Positions 7,862-16,960 are shown, counted from the stretch's first letter. The stretch: DNA of 38,848 nucleotides from Candidatus Rokubacteria bacterium 13_1_40CM_69_27 (GCA_001917535.1 MNEF01000110.1:1-38848); one strand, 5' to 3'. Notes: generated by a model from the letters alone, not told the origin. Program-made: numbers and translations.

Positions 7862-9244
7862 TTAGATGTGGATCGCCTGCCCGAGGGCCCCGAGCGCTGC
7901 CTCCAGGGCGGCCTCGGACAGCGTCGGATGCGCGTGAATGGTGTGGACGATCTCTTCGAGCGTCGCCTCCAGGGTGCGTCCGACGGCGAACTCGTGGATC
8001 ACCTCGGTCGCGTCCGGCCCCACGATATGGGCGCCCAGGAGCTCGCCGGTCGCCTTGTCGGCGACGACCTTGATGAACCCTTCCGTCTCGCCGAGGGCCA
8101 CGGCCTTGCCGCTGGCGGTGAACGGGAACCTGCCCACGGTGATCTCGCGGCCGTTCTCCTTCGCCCGCGCTTCCGTCAGCCCGATCGAGGCGATCTGGGG
8201 GCGACAGTAGGTGCAGGACGGCACGTTGGTGTAGTCGATCGGCCGCGGCTCCCGGCCCGCGATGGTCTCGGCGGCGACGACGCCCTCGGCCATCGCCTTG
8301 TGGGCGAGGAGCGGCGGGCCAGCCATGTCGCCGATGGCGTAGACGCCCTTGACCGACGTCTCCATCCGCGGCGATACCTTCACGAAGCCGCGATCGAGCG
8401 CGACGCCGAGCGTCTCCAGCCCCAGCCCCTTGACCTTGGCGGCGCGGCCTACGGCCATCAGGATCTGCTCGGCCTCGAACCGGCCGCCGTCCGTCTCGAC
8501 GACGACGCCGGCTCCCCCGGGCTTGACGGAGGTCACCTTGACGCCGGTCTTGAGGGTCATCCCGCGGCGATTGAAAGATCGCGCGAGCTGGCTCGAGACC
8601 TCCTCGTCCTCCACGGGGACCAGGCGCGGCAGCGCCTCGAGGATCGTCACCTGGGTGCCGTAGGAAGCGTAGACGTCGGCGAACTCGACGCCGACCGCGC
8701 CGGCGCCAATGATGACGAGCGACTTGGGCGCGCGCTCCTGCCTCACGGCGCCGTTGGACGAGAGGACGATCTTCTCGTCGATGCCGACGCCGGGCAACGC
8801 CTTGGGCTCCGAGCCCGTGGCCAGGATCAGCGCCCGCGCTTCGATGGTCTCGGCCCCCCGGACGCCCTTGACCTCGACGCTCGCCGGGCTCCGGAGCGTG
8901 CCGGTGCCGGGCAGGAGCGTGATCTTGTTCTTCCGAAAGAGGAACTCCACGCCCTTGGCCATCCGGTCGGCGACCTGGCGGCTCCGCTTGACCGCCTCCG
9001 CGTAGTCGGCCTGAAAGCCCTGCACGCGGATACCGAACTCCGGGGCGCGCTCGAGGAGGTGGACGACCTCGGCGTTGCGCAAGAGCGCCTTGGTCGGGAT
9101 GCAGCCCCAGTTGAGGCAGACGCCGCCGGGGCGGTCGTCCTCGACCGCGGCGACGCTGAGCCCCAGCTGCGCGCAACGGATGGCCGCGACGTACCCGCCG
9201 GGCCCGGTGCCGATGACGGCGACGTCGACCTTATGGGCTGCCAT
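7862..9244 (-). CDS. lpdA: Dihydrolipoyl dehydrogenase (E3)
   Basis: A 460-residue FAD-dependent disulfide oxidoreductase, full length. It reoxidises the dihydrolipoyl group of E2 and makes NADH. The N-terminal FAD motif is GTGPGGYVAA; the redox pair is Cys43-Cys48 in GGVCLNWGCIPTK; the NAD motif is IIGAGAVGVEFADVYASYG; a second FAD contact is GVYAIGDMAG; the C-terminal catalytic His-Glu lies in HAHPTLSEA. It is the fourth gene of the pdhABC-lpd set, separated from E2 by 213 nt that hold a large inverted repeat. Its NADH would feed the complex I encoded upstream in the same cluster. The ATG at 9244 has only a weak ribosome site. Confidence 0.95.
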   Translation of the reverse strand: MAAHKVDVAVIGTGPGGYVAAIRCAQLGLSVAAVEDDRPGGVCLNWGCIPTKALLRNAEVVHLLERAPEFGIRVQGFQADYAEAVKRSRQVADRMAKGVEFLFRKNKITLLPGTGTLRSPASVEVKGVRGAETIEARALILATGSEPKALPGVGIDEKIVLSSNGAVRQERAPKSLVIIGAGAVGVEFADVYASYGTQVTILEALPRLVPVEDEEVSSQLARSFNRRGMTLKTGVKVTSVKPGGAGVVVETDGGRFEAEQILMAVGRAAKVKGLGLETLGVALDRGFVKVSPRMETSVKGVYAIGDMAGPPLLAHKAMAEGVVAAETIAGREPRPIDYTNVPSCTYCRPQIASIGLTEARAKENGREITVGRFPFTASGKAVALGETEGFIKVVADKATGELLGAHIVGPDATEVIHEFAVGRTLEATLEEIVHTIHAHPTLSEAALEAALGALGQAIHI

Positions 9245-9316
9245 GACGCCCGCGCGGTGCGATGGTGACGCGTCGCCGCTGGAAGGCGGCGCTGAGGCGT
9301 TGGACTGGGAGGTACG

Positions 9317-9446
9317 GCAGCGGCCGGGTAGGGTCCGCCGACCCGTTCCCGCCGCCTAGGGCCACGCCGAGCGTGCCGTATGGGAACGCGCAAACGGTGA
9401 CCAGGCGCCCAAGCTCGTGGTCGCCGGACCCTGCCCGGCCGCTGCC
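9317..9446. repeat. 28-bp inverted repeat with 74-nt loop between pdhC and lpd
   Basis: The arm at 9317-9344 pairs with 9419-9446 at 26 of 28 positions. Inside the loop, GTTCCC (9346-9351) can pair with GGGAAC (9382-9387), extending the structure. It fills most of the 213-nt gap between pdhC and lpd. In RNA it would form a very stable stem within the operon transcript, possibly an attenuator, a processing site or a mobile-element remnant. No U-run follows either arm. Confidence 0.75.
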
Positions 9447-9457
9447 GCCCCTCACGG

Positions 9458-10780
9458 TCATACGAGCAACCGCAGCGGCTCTTCCAGCAGCCGCTTCACC
9501 GACTGTAAGAAGCGCGCGCCCATGGCCCCGTCCATGACGCGGTGGTCGCAGGAGATCGTCATCGACATCCGCCGGCCGATGGTGACGGCCTCCCCCTCGA
9601 CCACGGGCACCCGGCGCACCGAGCCCACGGCGAGAATCGCCCCTTCCGGCGGGTTGATGATGGCCGAGAAGTCCGCGACGTCGAACATGCCGAGATTGGA
9701 GATCGAGAACGTCGCCCCCGCGAGCTCCTGGGCCCGTAGTTTGCGCCCCCGCGCGCGCTCGATGAGATCGCGCGACTCGACGGCGATCTGGCCGAGCGAC
9801 TTTGCCTGGCAGTCGCGGAGCACCGGGGTAATGAGGCCATCGTCCAGCGCGACCGCGATGCCGATGTGCGCCCGGTGGTGGATGCGGAACGTCTCGCCCT
9901 GGAACGACGCGTTCACGCCGGGGTGCTGGAGCAGCGCGATGGCGCAGGCCCGGACGATCAGATCGTTGACCGAGATCTTCGGCTGGCCCTCGAGGGCGTT
10001 CAGCTCCTCCCGCAGCTCCCCGGCCCGGTCCATCGCCACCTCCGAGGTGACGTAGAAGTGCGGGACCGGGGCCTTGGCGAGCGGCATCCGCTTGGCGATC
10101 ATCGCCCGCATCGGGGAGAGCGGACGATCCTCGTACTCGGCAGTCGGCAGGCCGGCGGCCAGCGCGGCGACGGCTGGACGCGCCACCGTCGGCGCCGCCG
10201 GCGCCTGGCTGGCCGCCGTCTCGACGTCGCGGCGGATGATGCGGCCGCCGGGCCCCGAGCCCTGGATCACCTTCAGATCCACGCCGGCCTGGGCGGCGAT
10301 CTTCTTGGCCAGTGGGGAGGCCTTCACCCGACCGGATGCCGCAGTGGCGGGGCTCGCAGGCGCGGCCGCAGCGACAGGAGCGAGTGCCGGCGCCGGCCGG
10401 AGCGTCGGGGGAGCGTCAGCCCGGGCGGGGGTGGCCTCGGGGCGACGTGGGGTTTTCTGAGCCACCGAGGCCGCCGGCTGCGCTGCTGCCACTGCGGTCG
10501 GTGCGGGCGCGCTCGCGATCACCACCCCGATGTCTTCGTCGGCCTCGGCGATGACGCCGATGAGCGCACCGACGGGCGCGCGGTCACCGGCCTGCACCAG
10601 AATCTTCCGGAGCACGCCGGCGCCGAACGCCTCCATCTCGACGTCGGCCTTGTCCGTCTCGATCTCGGCTAAGATATCGCCGCCCTGGACCCTGTCCCCT
10701 TCCTTCTTTAACCACTTGATGATTTTCCCCGTCTCCATAGCCTCTGATAACTTCGGCATGACGACCTTCGTCACGGCCAT
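9458..10780 (-). CDS. pdhC: Pyruvate dehydrogenase E2 (dihydrolipoamide acetyltransferase)
   Basis: A 440-residue acyltransferase that passes the acetyl group from E1 to CoA. Domains in order: one lipoyl domain (1-80) with target Lys44 in ETDKADVEM; an Ala/Pro linker (about 88-150); the E1/E3-binding domain (about 152-188, KASPLAKKIAAQAGVDL ... GSGPGGRI); and the catalytic domain (about 215-440) with SCDHRVMDG, catalytic His413. It starts 3 nt after the pdhB stop with AGGGGAG as ribosome site. Lipoylation of Lys44 would need the LipA encoded at the head of the same cluster. The 2-oxoglutarate or branched-chain E2 is the alternative; the E1 neighbours favour pyruvate or a related 2-oxoacid. 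Confidence 0.9.
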   Translation of the reverse strand: MAVTKVVMPKLSEAMETGKIIKWLKKEGDRVQGGDILAEIETDKADVEMEAFGAGVLRKILVQAGDRAPVGALIGVIAEADEDIGVVIASAPAPTAVAAAQPAASVAQKTPRRPEATPARADAPPTLRPAPALAPVAAAAPASPATAASGRVKASPLAKKIAAQAGVDLKVIQGSGPGGRIIRRDVETAASQAPAAPTVARPAVAALAAGLPTAEYEDRPLSPMRAMIAKRMPLAKAPVPHFYVTSEVAMDRAGELREELNALEGQPKISVNDLIVRACAIALLQHPGVNASFQGETFRIHHRAHIGIAVALDDGLITPVLRDCQAKSLGQIAVESRDLIERARGRKLRAQELAGATFSISNLGMFDVADFSAIINPPEGAILAVGSVRRVPVVEGEAVTIGRRMSMTISCDHRVMDGAMGARFLQSVKRLLEEPLRLLV

Positions 10781-10783
10781 GGC

Positions 10784-11773
10784 TCAACTCCCCTGGGCGT
10801 GGCAGACACGCCGGACGGCGTCGACGATCTTCTCTTTCGAGGGCGTCTTGGCCCGCTCGAGGTTCCGCGCGTACGGCATCGGAGCGTTCTCGCCCGTCAC
10901 GCGCTCGATGGGAGCATCGAGGTCGTCGAAGGCGCACTCGGTGATGGACGCGGAGATCTCCGAGCCCATGCCGGCGAAGCCGGCGCCCGCCTCCACCACC
11001 ACCGCGCGATGGGTCTTCCGCACCGAGCCGATGATGGTCTCGGTGTCCATGGGCCGCAGCGTCCGCGGGTCCACGATCTCGACCGAGATCCCTTCCTTGG
11101 CCAGCTCCTCGGCCGCCTCCAGGGCCCGGTACATCATCCCCATATAGGCGATCACGGTGACGTCGGTCCCCTCGCGGCGCACCACGGCCTGGCCGAGCGG
11201 GATGATGAACTCCGGATCGTCGGGCACCTCGCCCTTCACCGCGTAGAGTGTCTCCGACTCGATGAAGATGACAGGGTTGTCGTCGCGGATCGCCGACTTC
11301 AGGAGTCCCTTGGCATCCATCGGCGTCGAGGGCCGCACGACCTTGAGCCCGGGGACGTGATAGAAGTAGACCTCCATCGACTGCGAATGCTGGGCGGCGA
11401 GCTGGTGGGCCGGGCCGCCGGGGCCGCGGATGACGATGGGGATGTTGTACTGCCCGCCGGACATGTAGTACATCTTCGCGGCCGAGTTCACGATCTGGTC
11501 GAGCGCCAGCATGGCGAAGTTGAACGTCATCATCTCCACGACAGGACGGAGGCCGACCATGGCCGCCCCGATCCCCACGCCGGTGAAGCCCGACTCGGCG
11601 ATGGGCGTGTCGACCACGCGCTGCGGCCCGAACTCCTTGAGGAGCCCCTGCGTGACCTTGTAGGCGCCCTCGTAGAGCCCGACCTCCTCGCCGATCACGA
11701 AGACGCGCGGGTCACGCCGCATCTCTTCCCGCAGCGCCACGTTCAACGCCTCGCGGTAGGTCATGACCGCCAT
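10784..11773 (-). CDS. pdhB: Pyruvate dehydrogenase E1 beta subunit
   Basis: A 329-residue transketolase-like beta subunit of the heterotetrameric E1. It carries the usual blocks: VFVIGEEVGLYEGAYKVTQG with the Glu that activates thiamine diphosphate, DTPIAESGFTGVGIGAAMVG, FAMLALDQIVNSAAK, and the C-terminal transketolase domain (DPRTLRPMDTETI). Length is normal. It sits 16 nt after pdhA and 3 nt before pdhC. ATG 11773 is used; an ATG three codons further in is possible. Branched-chain 2-oxoacid and acetoin dehydrogenases have similar beta subunits, so substrate is inferred rather than shown. Confidence 0.9.
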   Translation of the reverse strand: MAVMTYREALNVALREEMRRDPRVFVIGEEVGLYEGAYKVTQGLLKEFGPQRVVDTPIAESGFTGVGIGAAMVGLRPVVEMMTFNFAMLALDQIVNSAAKMYYMSGGQYNIPIVIRGPGGPAHQLAAQHSQSMEVYFYHVPGLKVVRPSTPMDAKGLLKSAIRDDNPVIFIESETLYAVKGEVPDDPEFIIPLGQAVVRREGTDVTVIAYMGMMYRALEAAEELAKEGISVEIVDPRTLRPMDTETIIGSVRKTHRAVVVEAGAGFAGMGSEISASITECAFDDLDAPIERVTGENAPMPYARNLERAKTPSKEKIVDAVRRVCHAQGS

Positions 11774-11789
11774 CTCAATCGATCTCCCC

Positions 11790-12794
11790 TCAGACGCCTT
11801 CGGCGTCTTCTTTGTAGACGTCGGTCAGGAGCCACTCGACCGGCGGCTCCGGCGAGGCGTCCGCGAACGTCACCGCGTCGTCGATGCGGTCGTTGACGTC
11901 CTTTTCGAGCGCCCGCACGTCCGCCTCCGCGAGCAGCTCGGCCTCCAGGACGCGGTCCCGGAAGAGCACGATGGGGTCGCGCTGCTTCTCCCGCTCGACC
12001 TCCTCCTTGGTGCGGTAGATGGCGCCGGCCGGGTCCCGCATCGAGTGGCCGCGAAACCGGTACGTGTCAGCTTCGATGAGCGACGGCACCTTCTCCCGAC
12101 GGGCGCGCTCGACGGCGCGGCTGACTACCTCACGGACGGCGAGGACATCCATGCCGTCGACGCGCTCGGACGGGAGGCCGTAGGTCAAGCCGAACCTCCA
12201 AATCTCCGGCTGGGCCAGCGCGCGCTCGACCGAGGTGCCCATCGCATAGCGGTTGTTCTCACAGATCCAGATCACCGGTAGCTTCCAGAGCGCGGAGAGG
12301 TTCATCGCCTCGTGGAACTCGCCCTGGTGCACGGCGCCGTCGCCGAAGTAGCAGACGATGACCTGATCGCCGCCCTGGTACTTGATGGCGAAGGCGACGC
12401 CGGCGGCCAGCGGCAGGTGCGCGCCGACGATGGCATGGCCGCCGAGGAAGTTTACCGTCTTGTCGAAGAGGTGCATCGACCCGCCCTTGCCCTTGCAGAG
12501 CCCGTCGCGCCGGCCGAAGAGCTCGGCCATCGCACGGCGTGGGTCCGCGCCTTTGGCCAGGCAGTGGCCGTGATCGCGGTAGGCGGAGATCGCGTAGTCG
12601 TCGGGCCGCAGCACCGAGGTCGCCCCCACCCCCACCGCTTCCTCGCCGATGTAGAGGTGCAGGAAGCCGCCGATCTTGCCGAGCGCGTAGGCCTCCGCGG
12701 CCTTCTCCTCGAAGCGGCGGATCAGCATCATCTCGCCCAGGAGGCGCCGGGCCAGGTCGGCGTCGATGTTCAGGGCCTGCTTCTTCTGAGCCAT
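11790..12794 (-). CDS. pdhA: Pyruvate dehydrogenase E1 alpha subunit
   Basis: A 334-residue thiamine diphosphate enzyme that decarboxylates pyruvate and, with PdhB, acetylates the lipoyl group of E2. The thiamine site runs from GDG (151-153) to Asn-Asn (180-181) in ICENNRYAMG; HLYIGEEAVGVG and YRFRGHSMRDPAG (substrate and phosphorylation-loop region of the family) are intact. A strong GAGGAGGA ribosome site precedes the ATG at 12794. It begins 42 nt after the nuoK stop with no clear promoter, so the pdh genes are probably read through from the nuo genes. Acetoin dehydrogenase is a possible alternative, but the gene set fits a pyruvate complex. Confidence 0.9.
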   Translation of the reverse strand: MAQKKQALNIDADLARRLLGEMMLIRRFEEKAAEAYALGKIGGFLHLYIGEEAVGVGATSVLRPDDYAISAYRDHGHCLAKGADPRRAMAELFGRRDGLCKGKGGSMHLFDKTVNFLGGHAIVGAHLPLAAGVAFAIKYQGGDQVIVCYFGDGAVHQGEFHEAMNLSALWKLPVIWICENNRYAMGTSVERALAQPEIWRFGLTYGLPSERVDGMDVLAVREVVSRAVERARREKVPSLIEADTYRFRGHSMRDPAGAIYRTKEEVEREKQRDPIVLFRDRVLEAELLAEADVRALEKDVNDRIDDAVTFADASPEPPVEWLLTDVYKEDAEGV

Positions 12795-12836
12795 GAGTCC
12801 TCCTCGATCATCTCACGCTCGCCCCCCGCCGGCCCC

Positions 12837-13139
12837 CTACCAGCGCATGAGGCTGAGATCGTCGACGCTGAGGCGCTGGCGCAGGCGGAAGATGGCCACG
12901 ATGATGGCCAGGCCGACGGCGACCTCGGCGGCCGCCACCGCCATGACGAAGAACACCAGCACCTGGCCCTCGGGGCTGCCGTGCCGCTGGCCGAACGCCA
13001 CCAGCGCGAGATTGGCCGCGTTGAGCGCCAGCTCGATCGACATGAAGATCACCAGCGGGTTGCGCCGGATGACGACACCGACCACGCCGATCGTGAACAG
13101 CACCGCCGACAGCGCCAGGTAGTAGGCCTCGGGAATCAT
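12837..13139 (-). CDS. nuoK: NADH-quinone oxidoreductase subunit K
   Basis: A 100-residue membrane subunit with three helices. The two buried glutamates needed for proton transfer are present, Glu36 in [11 protein letters not shown] and Glu72 in [11 protein letters not shown]. Its start overlaps the nuoJ stop by 4 nt (ATGA). It is the last complex I gene here: the antiporter-like subunits nuoL, nuoM and nuoN that normally follow are replaced by pdhA. On its own it gives a complex I with its short membrane arm only, so L, M and N must come from elsewhere if the enzyme pumps fully. Confidence 0.94.
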   Translation of the reverse strand: MIPEAYYLALSAVLFTIGVVGVVIRRNPLVIFMSIELALNAANLALVAFGQRHGSPEGQVLVFFVMAVAAAEVAVGLAIIVAIFRLRQRLSVDDLSLMRW

Positions 13140-13627
13140 GCCCGCCGCCTGGCCAGCAGCAGCACGCCGACCATCGCCGCCAGCAACAGCACCGAGGTCA
13201 GCTCGAACGGGAACAGAAAGTCGGTGAAGAGGAGCCGCCCGATCGCCTCGACGCTCCCCGCCGGCGCCGTCGCCGCGCCCGGGGCCCCCCGGCGGGCCGC
13301 CAGCGCCACGGCCAACTCGAACAGGAGCAGCGCGCCCAGCGGCGCCGCCAGCAGCCGGTACGAGCGTCGGGGGTCGGGCCCCGTCTCCTCCTTGCCGGGG
13401 ATGAGGACCATGATGGCGAAGACGAAGAGCACCATGATGGCCCCGGCGTAGATGATCACCTGGGCCGCCGCCAGGAACTCCGCGCCCAGCATCAGGTAGA
13501 GCGCGGCGATGCTGCCGAGGTTCACCACCAGGAAGAGCGCCCCGTGGACGGCGTTGCGCTTGAGGATGAGCCCGAGCGCCGAGACCAGGGCCACGGCGGC
13601 GATGAGCAGGAACGCGGCGAGCGCCAT
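13136..13627 (-). CDS. nuoJ: NADH-quinone oxidoreductase subunit J
   Basis: A 163-residue membrane subunit with about five helices. Conserved blocks include [21 protein letters not shown] and the helix-3 region [20 protein letters not shown], which holds the pi-bulge segment in known structures. The start is ATG 13627, set by a 1-nt overlap with nuoI (TGATG); the longer reading frame upstream overlaps nuoI in another frame. It overlaps nuoK by 4 nt. Between helices 4 and 5 there is an Ala/Gly/Pro-rich loop. It sits in the membrane arm next to K and the proton path. Confidence 0.93.
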   Translation of the reverse strand: MALAAFLLIAAVALVSALGLILKRNAVHGALFLVVNLGSIAALYLMLGAEFLAAAQVIIYAGAIMVLFVFAIMVLIPGKEETGPDPRRSYRLLAAPLGALLLFELAVALAARRGAPGAATAPAGSVEAIGRLLFTDFLFPFELTSVLLLAAMVGVLLLARRRA

Positions 13628-14166
13628 CACGGTCTCCGGCCCGCCGGGATGGGGACCGGCGAGGTCGGGCGGCCGTCGGGGCTCGCCGGCTCGAGGCTGA
13701 GCAACATCTCCTTCGTGTAGATCATGCCCGTCCGGCTGTAGGAGGAGAACTCTAGAATTCCGGTGTCCATCCGGATGGCGTCCTCCGGACAGGCCTCCAC
13801 GCAGTAGCCGCAGAACACGCACTTGCCCAGATCGATGTCGAAGCGGGCCGGGACCTTCTCGATCTCGGGGTTGGGGTGCTCGTCGGCGACGATATAGATG
13901 CAGCGGGCCGGGCACACGGTCTCGCACATCATGCAGGCCACGCAGCGGGGCGAGCCGTCCTCGCGGCGTACCAGGCGGTGCAGGCTCCTCAGACGCGGCG
14001 AGTACGGGCGGTGTTCCTCCGGGTACTGGACGGTGACGGCGCCCTTGACGTCCGTCCGGCCGAGGGCGTGGGCGATGTGGCGCCCCATGTTACGGAAGAA
14101 GTGGTGGGCGGTCAGCGCCAGCCCCGCCACCACCTCGACGACGTAGAACCGCTGCCCGAGACGCAT
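13627..14166 (-). CDS. nuoI: NADH-quinone oxidoreductase subunit I
   Basis: A 179-residue ferredoxin-like subunit holding clusters N6a and N6b, which pass electrons toward N2 in NuoB. Two 4Fe-4S sets are complete: Cys75, 78, 81 and 85 in [12 protein letters not shown], and Cys116, 119, 122 and 126 in [12 protein letters not shown]. The start at 14166 gives a 1-nt overlap with the nuoH stop (TGATG). The N-terminal amphipathic stretch (about 8-30) would lie on the membrane surface. The last 15 residues are Pro/Gly/Arg-rich and are not part of the usual fold. Confidence 0.95.
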   Translation of the reverse strand: MRLGQRFYVVEVVAGLALTAHHFFRNMGRHIAHALGRTDVKGAVTVQYPEEHRPYSPRLRSLHRLVRREDGSPRCVACMMCETVCPARCIYIVADEHPNPEIEKVPARFDIDLGKCVFCGYCVEACPEDAIRMDTGILEFSSYSRTGMIYTKEMLLSLEPASPDGRPTSPVPIPAGRRP

Positions 14167-15260
14167 CAGCTCCTCCCGACCAGCAGGATCAGGCCCGTCA
14201 CCACGATGTTGGCGATCGACAGCGGAAAGAGCCCGAGCCAGCCCAGTCGCATCGCCTGATCGTAGCGGAAGCGCGGCAGCGTCCAGCGGATGAGCATGAG
14301 GACGAAGATCATCGCGCTGACCTTGAGCACGAACGCGCTGACCTGCAGCAGCACCACCAGCAGGTGCGGGAGCCCGAGCGTCCAGCCCCACGGGAACTGG
14401 AAGCCGCCGGCGGTGAGGTACGGAACCTGCCAGCCGCCGAGGAAGAGCGCGGTCGTCATGCCCGCGATGACCACCGATTCCAAAAAATCGGCCATGGCGA
14501 ACATGCCGAACTTCATACCGCTGTACTCGATGAAGTAGCCGATGATCTCCGATTCCCCCTCGGGCATGTCGAAGGGGATGCGCTTGGTGGCAGCGATGCC
14601 CGCGGTCAGGAACAGGAGGAAGGCCAGCGGCTGGGTCAGGATCCCCCAGGCGGGAATCCAGGCGCCGAACACCCGCGGCAGCAGCGGTTCCCCCTGCCCG
14701 CGCACGATGTCCTGCATGTTGAGCGAGCCGTAGACCATGATCACCCCCATGATCGAGGCGCCGATGGCGATCTCCGCCGAGATCATGAGCGCCGCCGCCC
14801 GCTGACCCCCCAGCAGGGCGAAGTTGTTGGCCGAGGACCAGCCCGCCATCATCACCCCGTACACGCCCAGCGAGAGCATGGCGAAGACGTACAGGATGCC
14901 GACGTTCAGGGTGATCGCCTGCAGTGGGATCTCGCGCCCGGCCAGGTGCAGGGTGTCGCCGAACGGGATCGACGCGAAGGCCGCCAGCGCGAAGAAGACC
15001 GAGACGAAGGGCGCCAGCGTGAACAGGAAGCGGTCGGCTCGCGCCGGGCGGAAGTCCTCCTTGGTCAGCATCTTGATGGCGTCGGCCAGCGGGTGGAAGA
15101 GCCCCATGAGCCGGAGCCCGAAGATGGAGGCGCGGTTGGCCCCGATGCGGTCCTGCATGATCGCCGACTGCTTGCGCTCGACCCAGGTGAGCAGGCCACC
15201 CACGTTCAGCACGAACAGCATGACGAAGGCCACGCGGCCGAACGCGATCCCCAGGTCCAT
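14166..15260 (-). CDS. nuoH: NADH-quinone oxidoreductase subunit H
   Basis: A 364-residue membrane subunit with about eight helices that forms part of the quinone chamber. Family blocks are WVERKQSAIMQDRIGANRA, FHPLADAIKMLTKEDF, and PFDMPEGESEIIGYFIEYSG with the acidic residues lining the proton path. The start at ATG 15260 begins MDLGIAFGRVAFVMLF; sequence upstream is the repeat. Unlike the other nuo genes it does not overlap its neighbour: repeat copy B fills the 85-nt gap to nuoG, and one of its hairpins ends only 5 nt before this start, so it may limit translation. Confidence 0.95.
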   Translation of the reverse strand: MDLGIAFGRVAFVMLFVLNVGGLLTWVERKQSAIMQDRIGANRASIFGLRLMGLFHPLADAIKMLTKEDFRPARADRFLFTLAPFVSVFFALAAFASIPFGDTLHLAGREIPLQAITLNVGILYVFAMLSLGVYGVMMAGWSSANNFALLGGQRAAALMISAEIAIGASIMGVIMVYGSLNMQDIVRGQGEPLLPRVFGAWIPAWGILTQPLAFLLFLTAGIAATKRIPFDMPEGESEIIGYFIEYSGMKFGMFAMADFLESVVIAGMTTALFLGGWQVPYLTAGGFQFPWGWTLGLPHLLVVLLQVSAFVLKVSAMIFVLMLIRWTLPRFRYDQAMRLGWLGLFPLSIANIVVTGLILLVGRS

Positions 15261-15265
15261 AACTC

Positions 15266-15334
15266 GGAGGGGGGCTACGCCCCCCTTCCGAACCCTCCCC
15301 CTTTCGATTGCGCGGGCACAGCCCACGCTCGAAC
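15266..15334 (-). repeat. Paired-hairpin intergenic repeat, copy B
   Basis: In + orientation: hairpin 2 GGAGGGGGGC-tac-GCCCCCCTTCC (15266-15289), a CCCTCCCCCTTTC linker, hairpin 1 CGCGGGC-aca-GCCCACG near 15311-15327 (one mismatch), and GCTCGAAC (15327-15334). It is oriented opposite to copy A and occupies the nuoG-nuoH gap. Confidence 0.75.
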
Positions 15335-15345
15335 AGCGATCATCC

Positions 15346-16953
15346 TCACGCGCGCGCGGCCTCTCGAGTCGCGCCTACCATCTGGCCGGTGTCGCCGATG
15401 GATTGATAGGTCATCCCGGCAAAGGCCGGGACCGATCGGCCCAGCTCGCGGAACCAGTGCTCGGCGCGTGCGGCCAGGGTCGGCTCCCCGAGCGCGGTGA
15501 GGACGCGTCCCAGGATCTCCCAATCGGGGAGGGCCTCGCCCAGCTGGTCGACGGCCGCCCGGAACCGCTGCACGCGTCCCTCGAAGTTCGTGAAGGTGCC
15601 GTCCCGTTCCACCCAGGCCGCCGAAGGCAGGACCCAGCGGGCCAGCGCGCTGGTCGCGTTGGCGTTGGTGCCGCTCCAGATGAGCGTCTCCACCGCCCCC
15701 AGGGCCGCGCGCGTCTCCGCCTCCGGCCATCCGGCGTCGAGCAGATCGTGGCCGAAGATCCACAGACACCTGATCCGGCGCGCGCGGGCGGCGGCCAGGA
15801 TCGCCGCGGTGTCGCCGCCCAGGCCGATCAGCTCGGCGCCGCGCGTGTTCGGGTTCTTGTCGGCCCGGATCAGGAGCTTGTCCTCGTCGCCCGGCACCCG
15901 CGGCCGCACCGCGAAGCCGACCTGGGTGACGCCGCGGCGATCCAGCACCCGGCGGAGCGCGAAGAGGTCCTCGTTGGCCATCTTCGGCGAGGCGATGACG
16001 CCGGTCTCGGCGGGCGGATGGGCCGTGAGCGCCCCGGCGACCCCGGCGATCGCCTCGTCCCAGGCAACCGGCAGCTGCTGGCCGCCCTCGCGCTGGAGCG
16101 GCGAGCGGAGGCGGCTCCCGTCGTCCACGAAGCCGAAGCCGTAGCGGCCGTCGTCGCAGATCCACCACTTGTTCACGGCCGCGTTGAAGCGCGGCTTGAG
16201 GCGCGCCACCCGCCGGCCCTGGGCGTGGTGCGGGCGCCGGCGGTTGACGTGGACCTCGATGTTGCACCCGCGGGCGCAGCCGGGACAGATGGACTTGGCG
16301 GCGTCGAGGTACCACACTCGCACCTGGAAGCGGAAGTCGCGATCGGTAAGCGCCCCCACCGGGCAGATGTCGACGACGTTGCCCGAGTACTTGTTGTCCA
16401 GCTCCCGGCCCGGGAAGAGCCCGATCTCGGAGCGATCGCCGCGGTCGAAGATGCCCAGCTCGCCGGTGGCGGTGACCTCGTCGCAGAAGCGCACGCAGCG
16501 CGAGCAGAGGATGCAGCGCTCGGCGTCGAGGATCACGTGGGGCCCCAGCGGCACCGCCTTGGGCTTGTGGACCTTCTCGTCCACCATCCGCGGGTCGTAG
16601 AGCCCGTGCTTCATGTAGTAGATCTGCAACCAGCACTCGCCGGCCTGGTCGCAGACGGGACAGTCGAGAGGGTGGTTGATGAGGTGGAACTCCATGATCG
16701 ACTTCCGCGTCTCCAACACCCGCTCCGTCTGTGTCCACACCACCATCCCGTCGGTGGCCACCGTGTTGCAGGCGATTGTGGGCCGGGGCGCCTTCTCGAT
16801 GTCCACCATGCAGAGGCGGCACTGGCCGGCCACCGAGAGCCCGGGATGGTAGCAGTAGTGTGGTACCTCGATGTCGAGGGCGCGGGCCGCCTCGATGAGG
16901 TTGGTGCCGGGCGCCACTTCGATCTCTTTGCCGTCGATGGTCAGCTTCGGCAT
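15346..16953 (-). CDS. nuoG: NADH-quinone oxidoreductase subunit G, short form
   Basis: A 535-residue iron-sulfur subunit, much shorter than the roughly 900-residue enterobacterial form. In order: 2Fe-2S cysteines 34, 45, 48 and 62; the His94-Cys98-Cys101-Cys107 cluster (HPLDCPVCDQAGEC); Cys147, 150, 153 and 157 (CILCSRCVRFC); then CPGCARGC plus a later Cys in KWWICDDG, which together could hold the extra N7 cluster. The rest is a truncated molybdopterin-type domain (about 280-510). The start is ATG 16953, where MPKLTIDGKEIEV gives the standard N-terminus; longer readings run into repeat C. It lies in the NADH arm between NuoF/E and NuoI. Confidence 0.93.
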   Translation of the reverse strand: MPKLTIDGKEIEVAPGTNLIEAARALDIEVPHYCYHPGLSVAGQCRLCMVDIEKAPRPTIACNTVATDGMVVWTQTERVLETRKSIMEFHLINHPLDCPVCDQAGECWLQIYYMKHGLYDPRMVDEKVHKPKAVPLGPHVILDAERCILCSRCVRFCDEVTATGELGIFDRGDRSEIGLFPGRELDNKYSGNVVDICPVGALTDRDFRFQVRVWYLDAAKSICPGCARGCNIEVHVNRRRPHHAQGRRVARLKPRFNAAVNKWWICDDGRYGFGFVDDGSRLRSPLQREGGQQLPVAWDEAIAGVAGALTAHPPAETGVIASPKMANEDLFALRRVLDRRGVTQVGFAVRPRVPGDEDKLLIRADKNPNTRGAELIGLGGDTAAILAAARARRIRCLWIFGHDLLDAGWPEAETRAALGAVETLIWSGTNANATSALARWVLPSAAWVERDGTFTNFEGRVQRFRAAVDQLGEALPDWEILGRVLTALGEPTLAARAEHWFRELGRSVPAFAGMTYQSIGDTGQMVGATREAARA

Positions 16954-16960
16954 TATCCCC

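Noticed and set aside
9231..9461. A 76-codon minus-strand frame starting as ATGA on the pdhC stop
   Set aside because: The overlap is tempting, but the frame consists mostly of the two arms of the inverted repeat and reads as Gly/Arg/Pro-rich sequence with no domain.
15405..15440. VPAFAGMT in the NuoG tail, a string often seen where dispersed palindromes are translated
   Set aside because: It lies in frame before a plausible NuoG C-terminus (YQSIGDTGQ) and occurs once here, so I do not call it a repeat.
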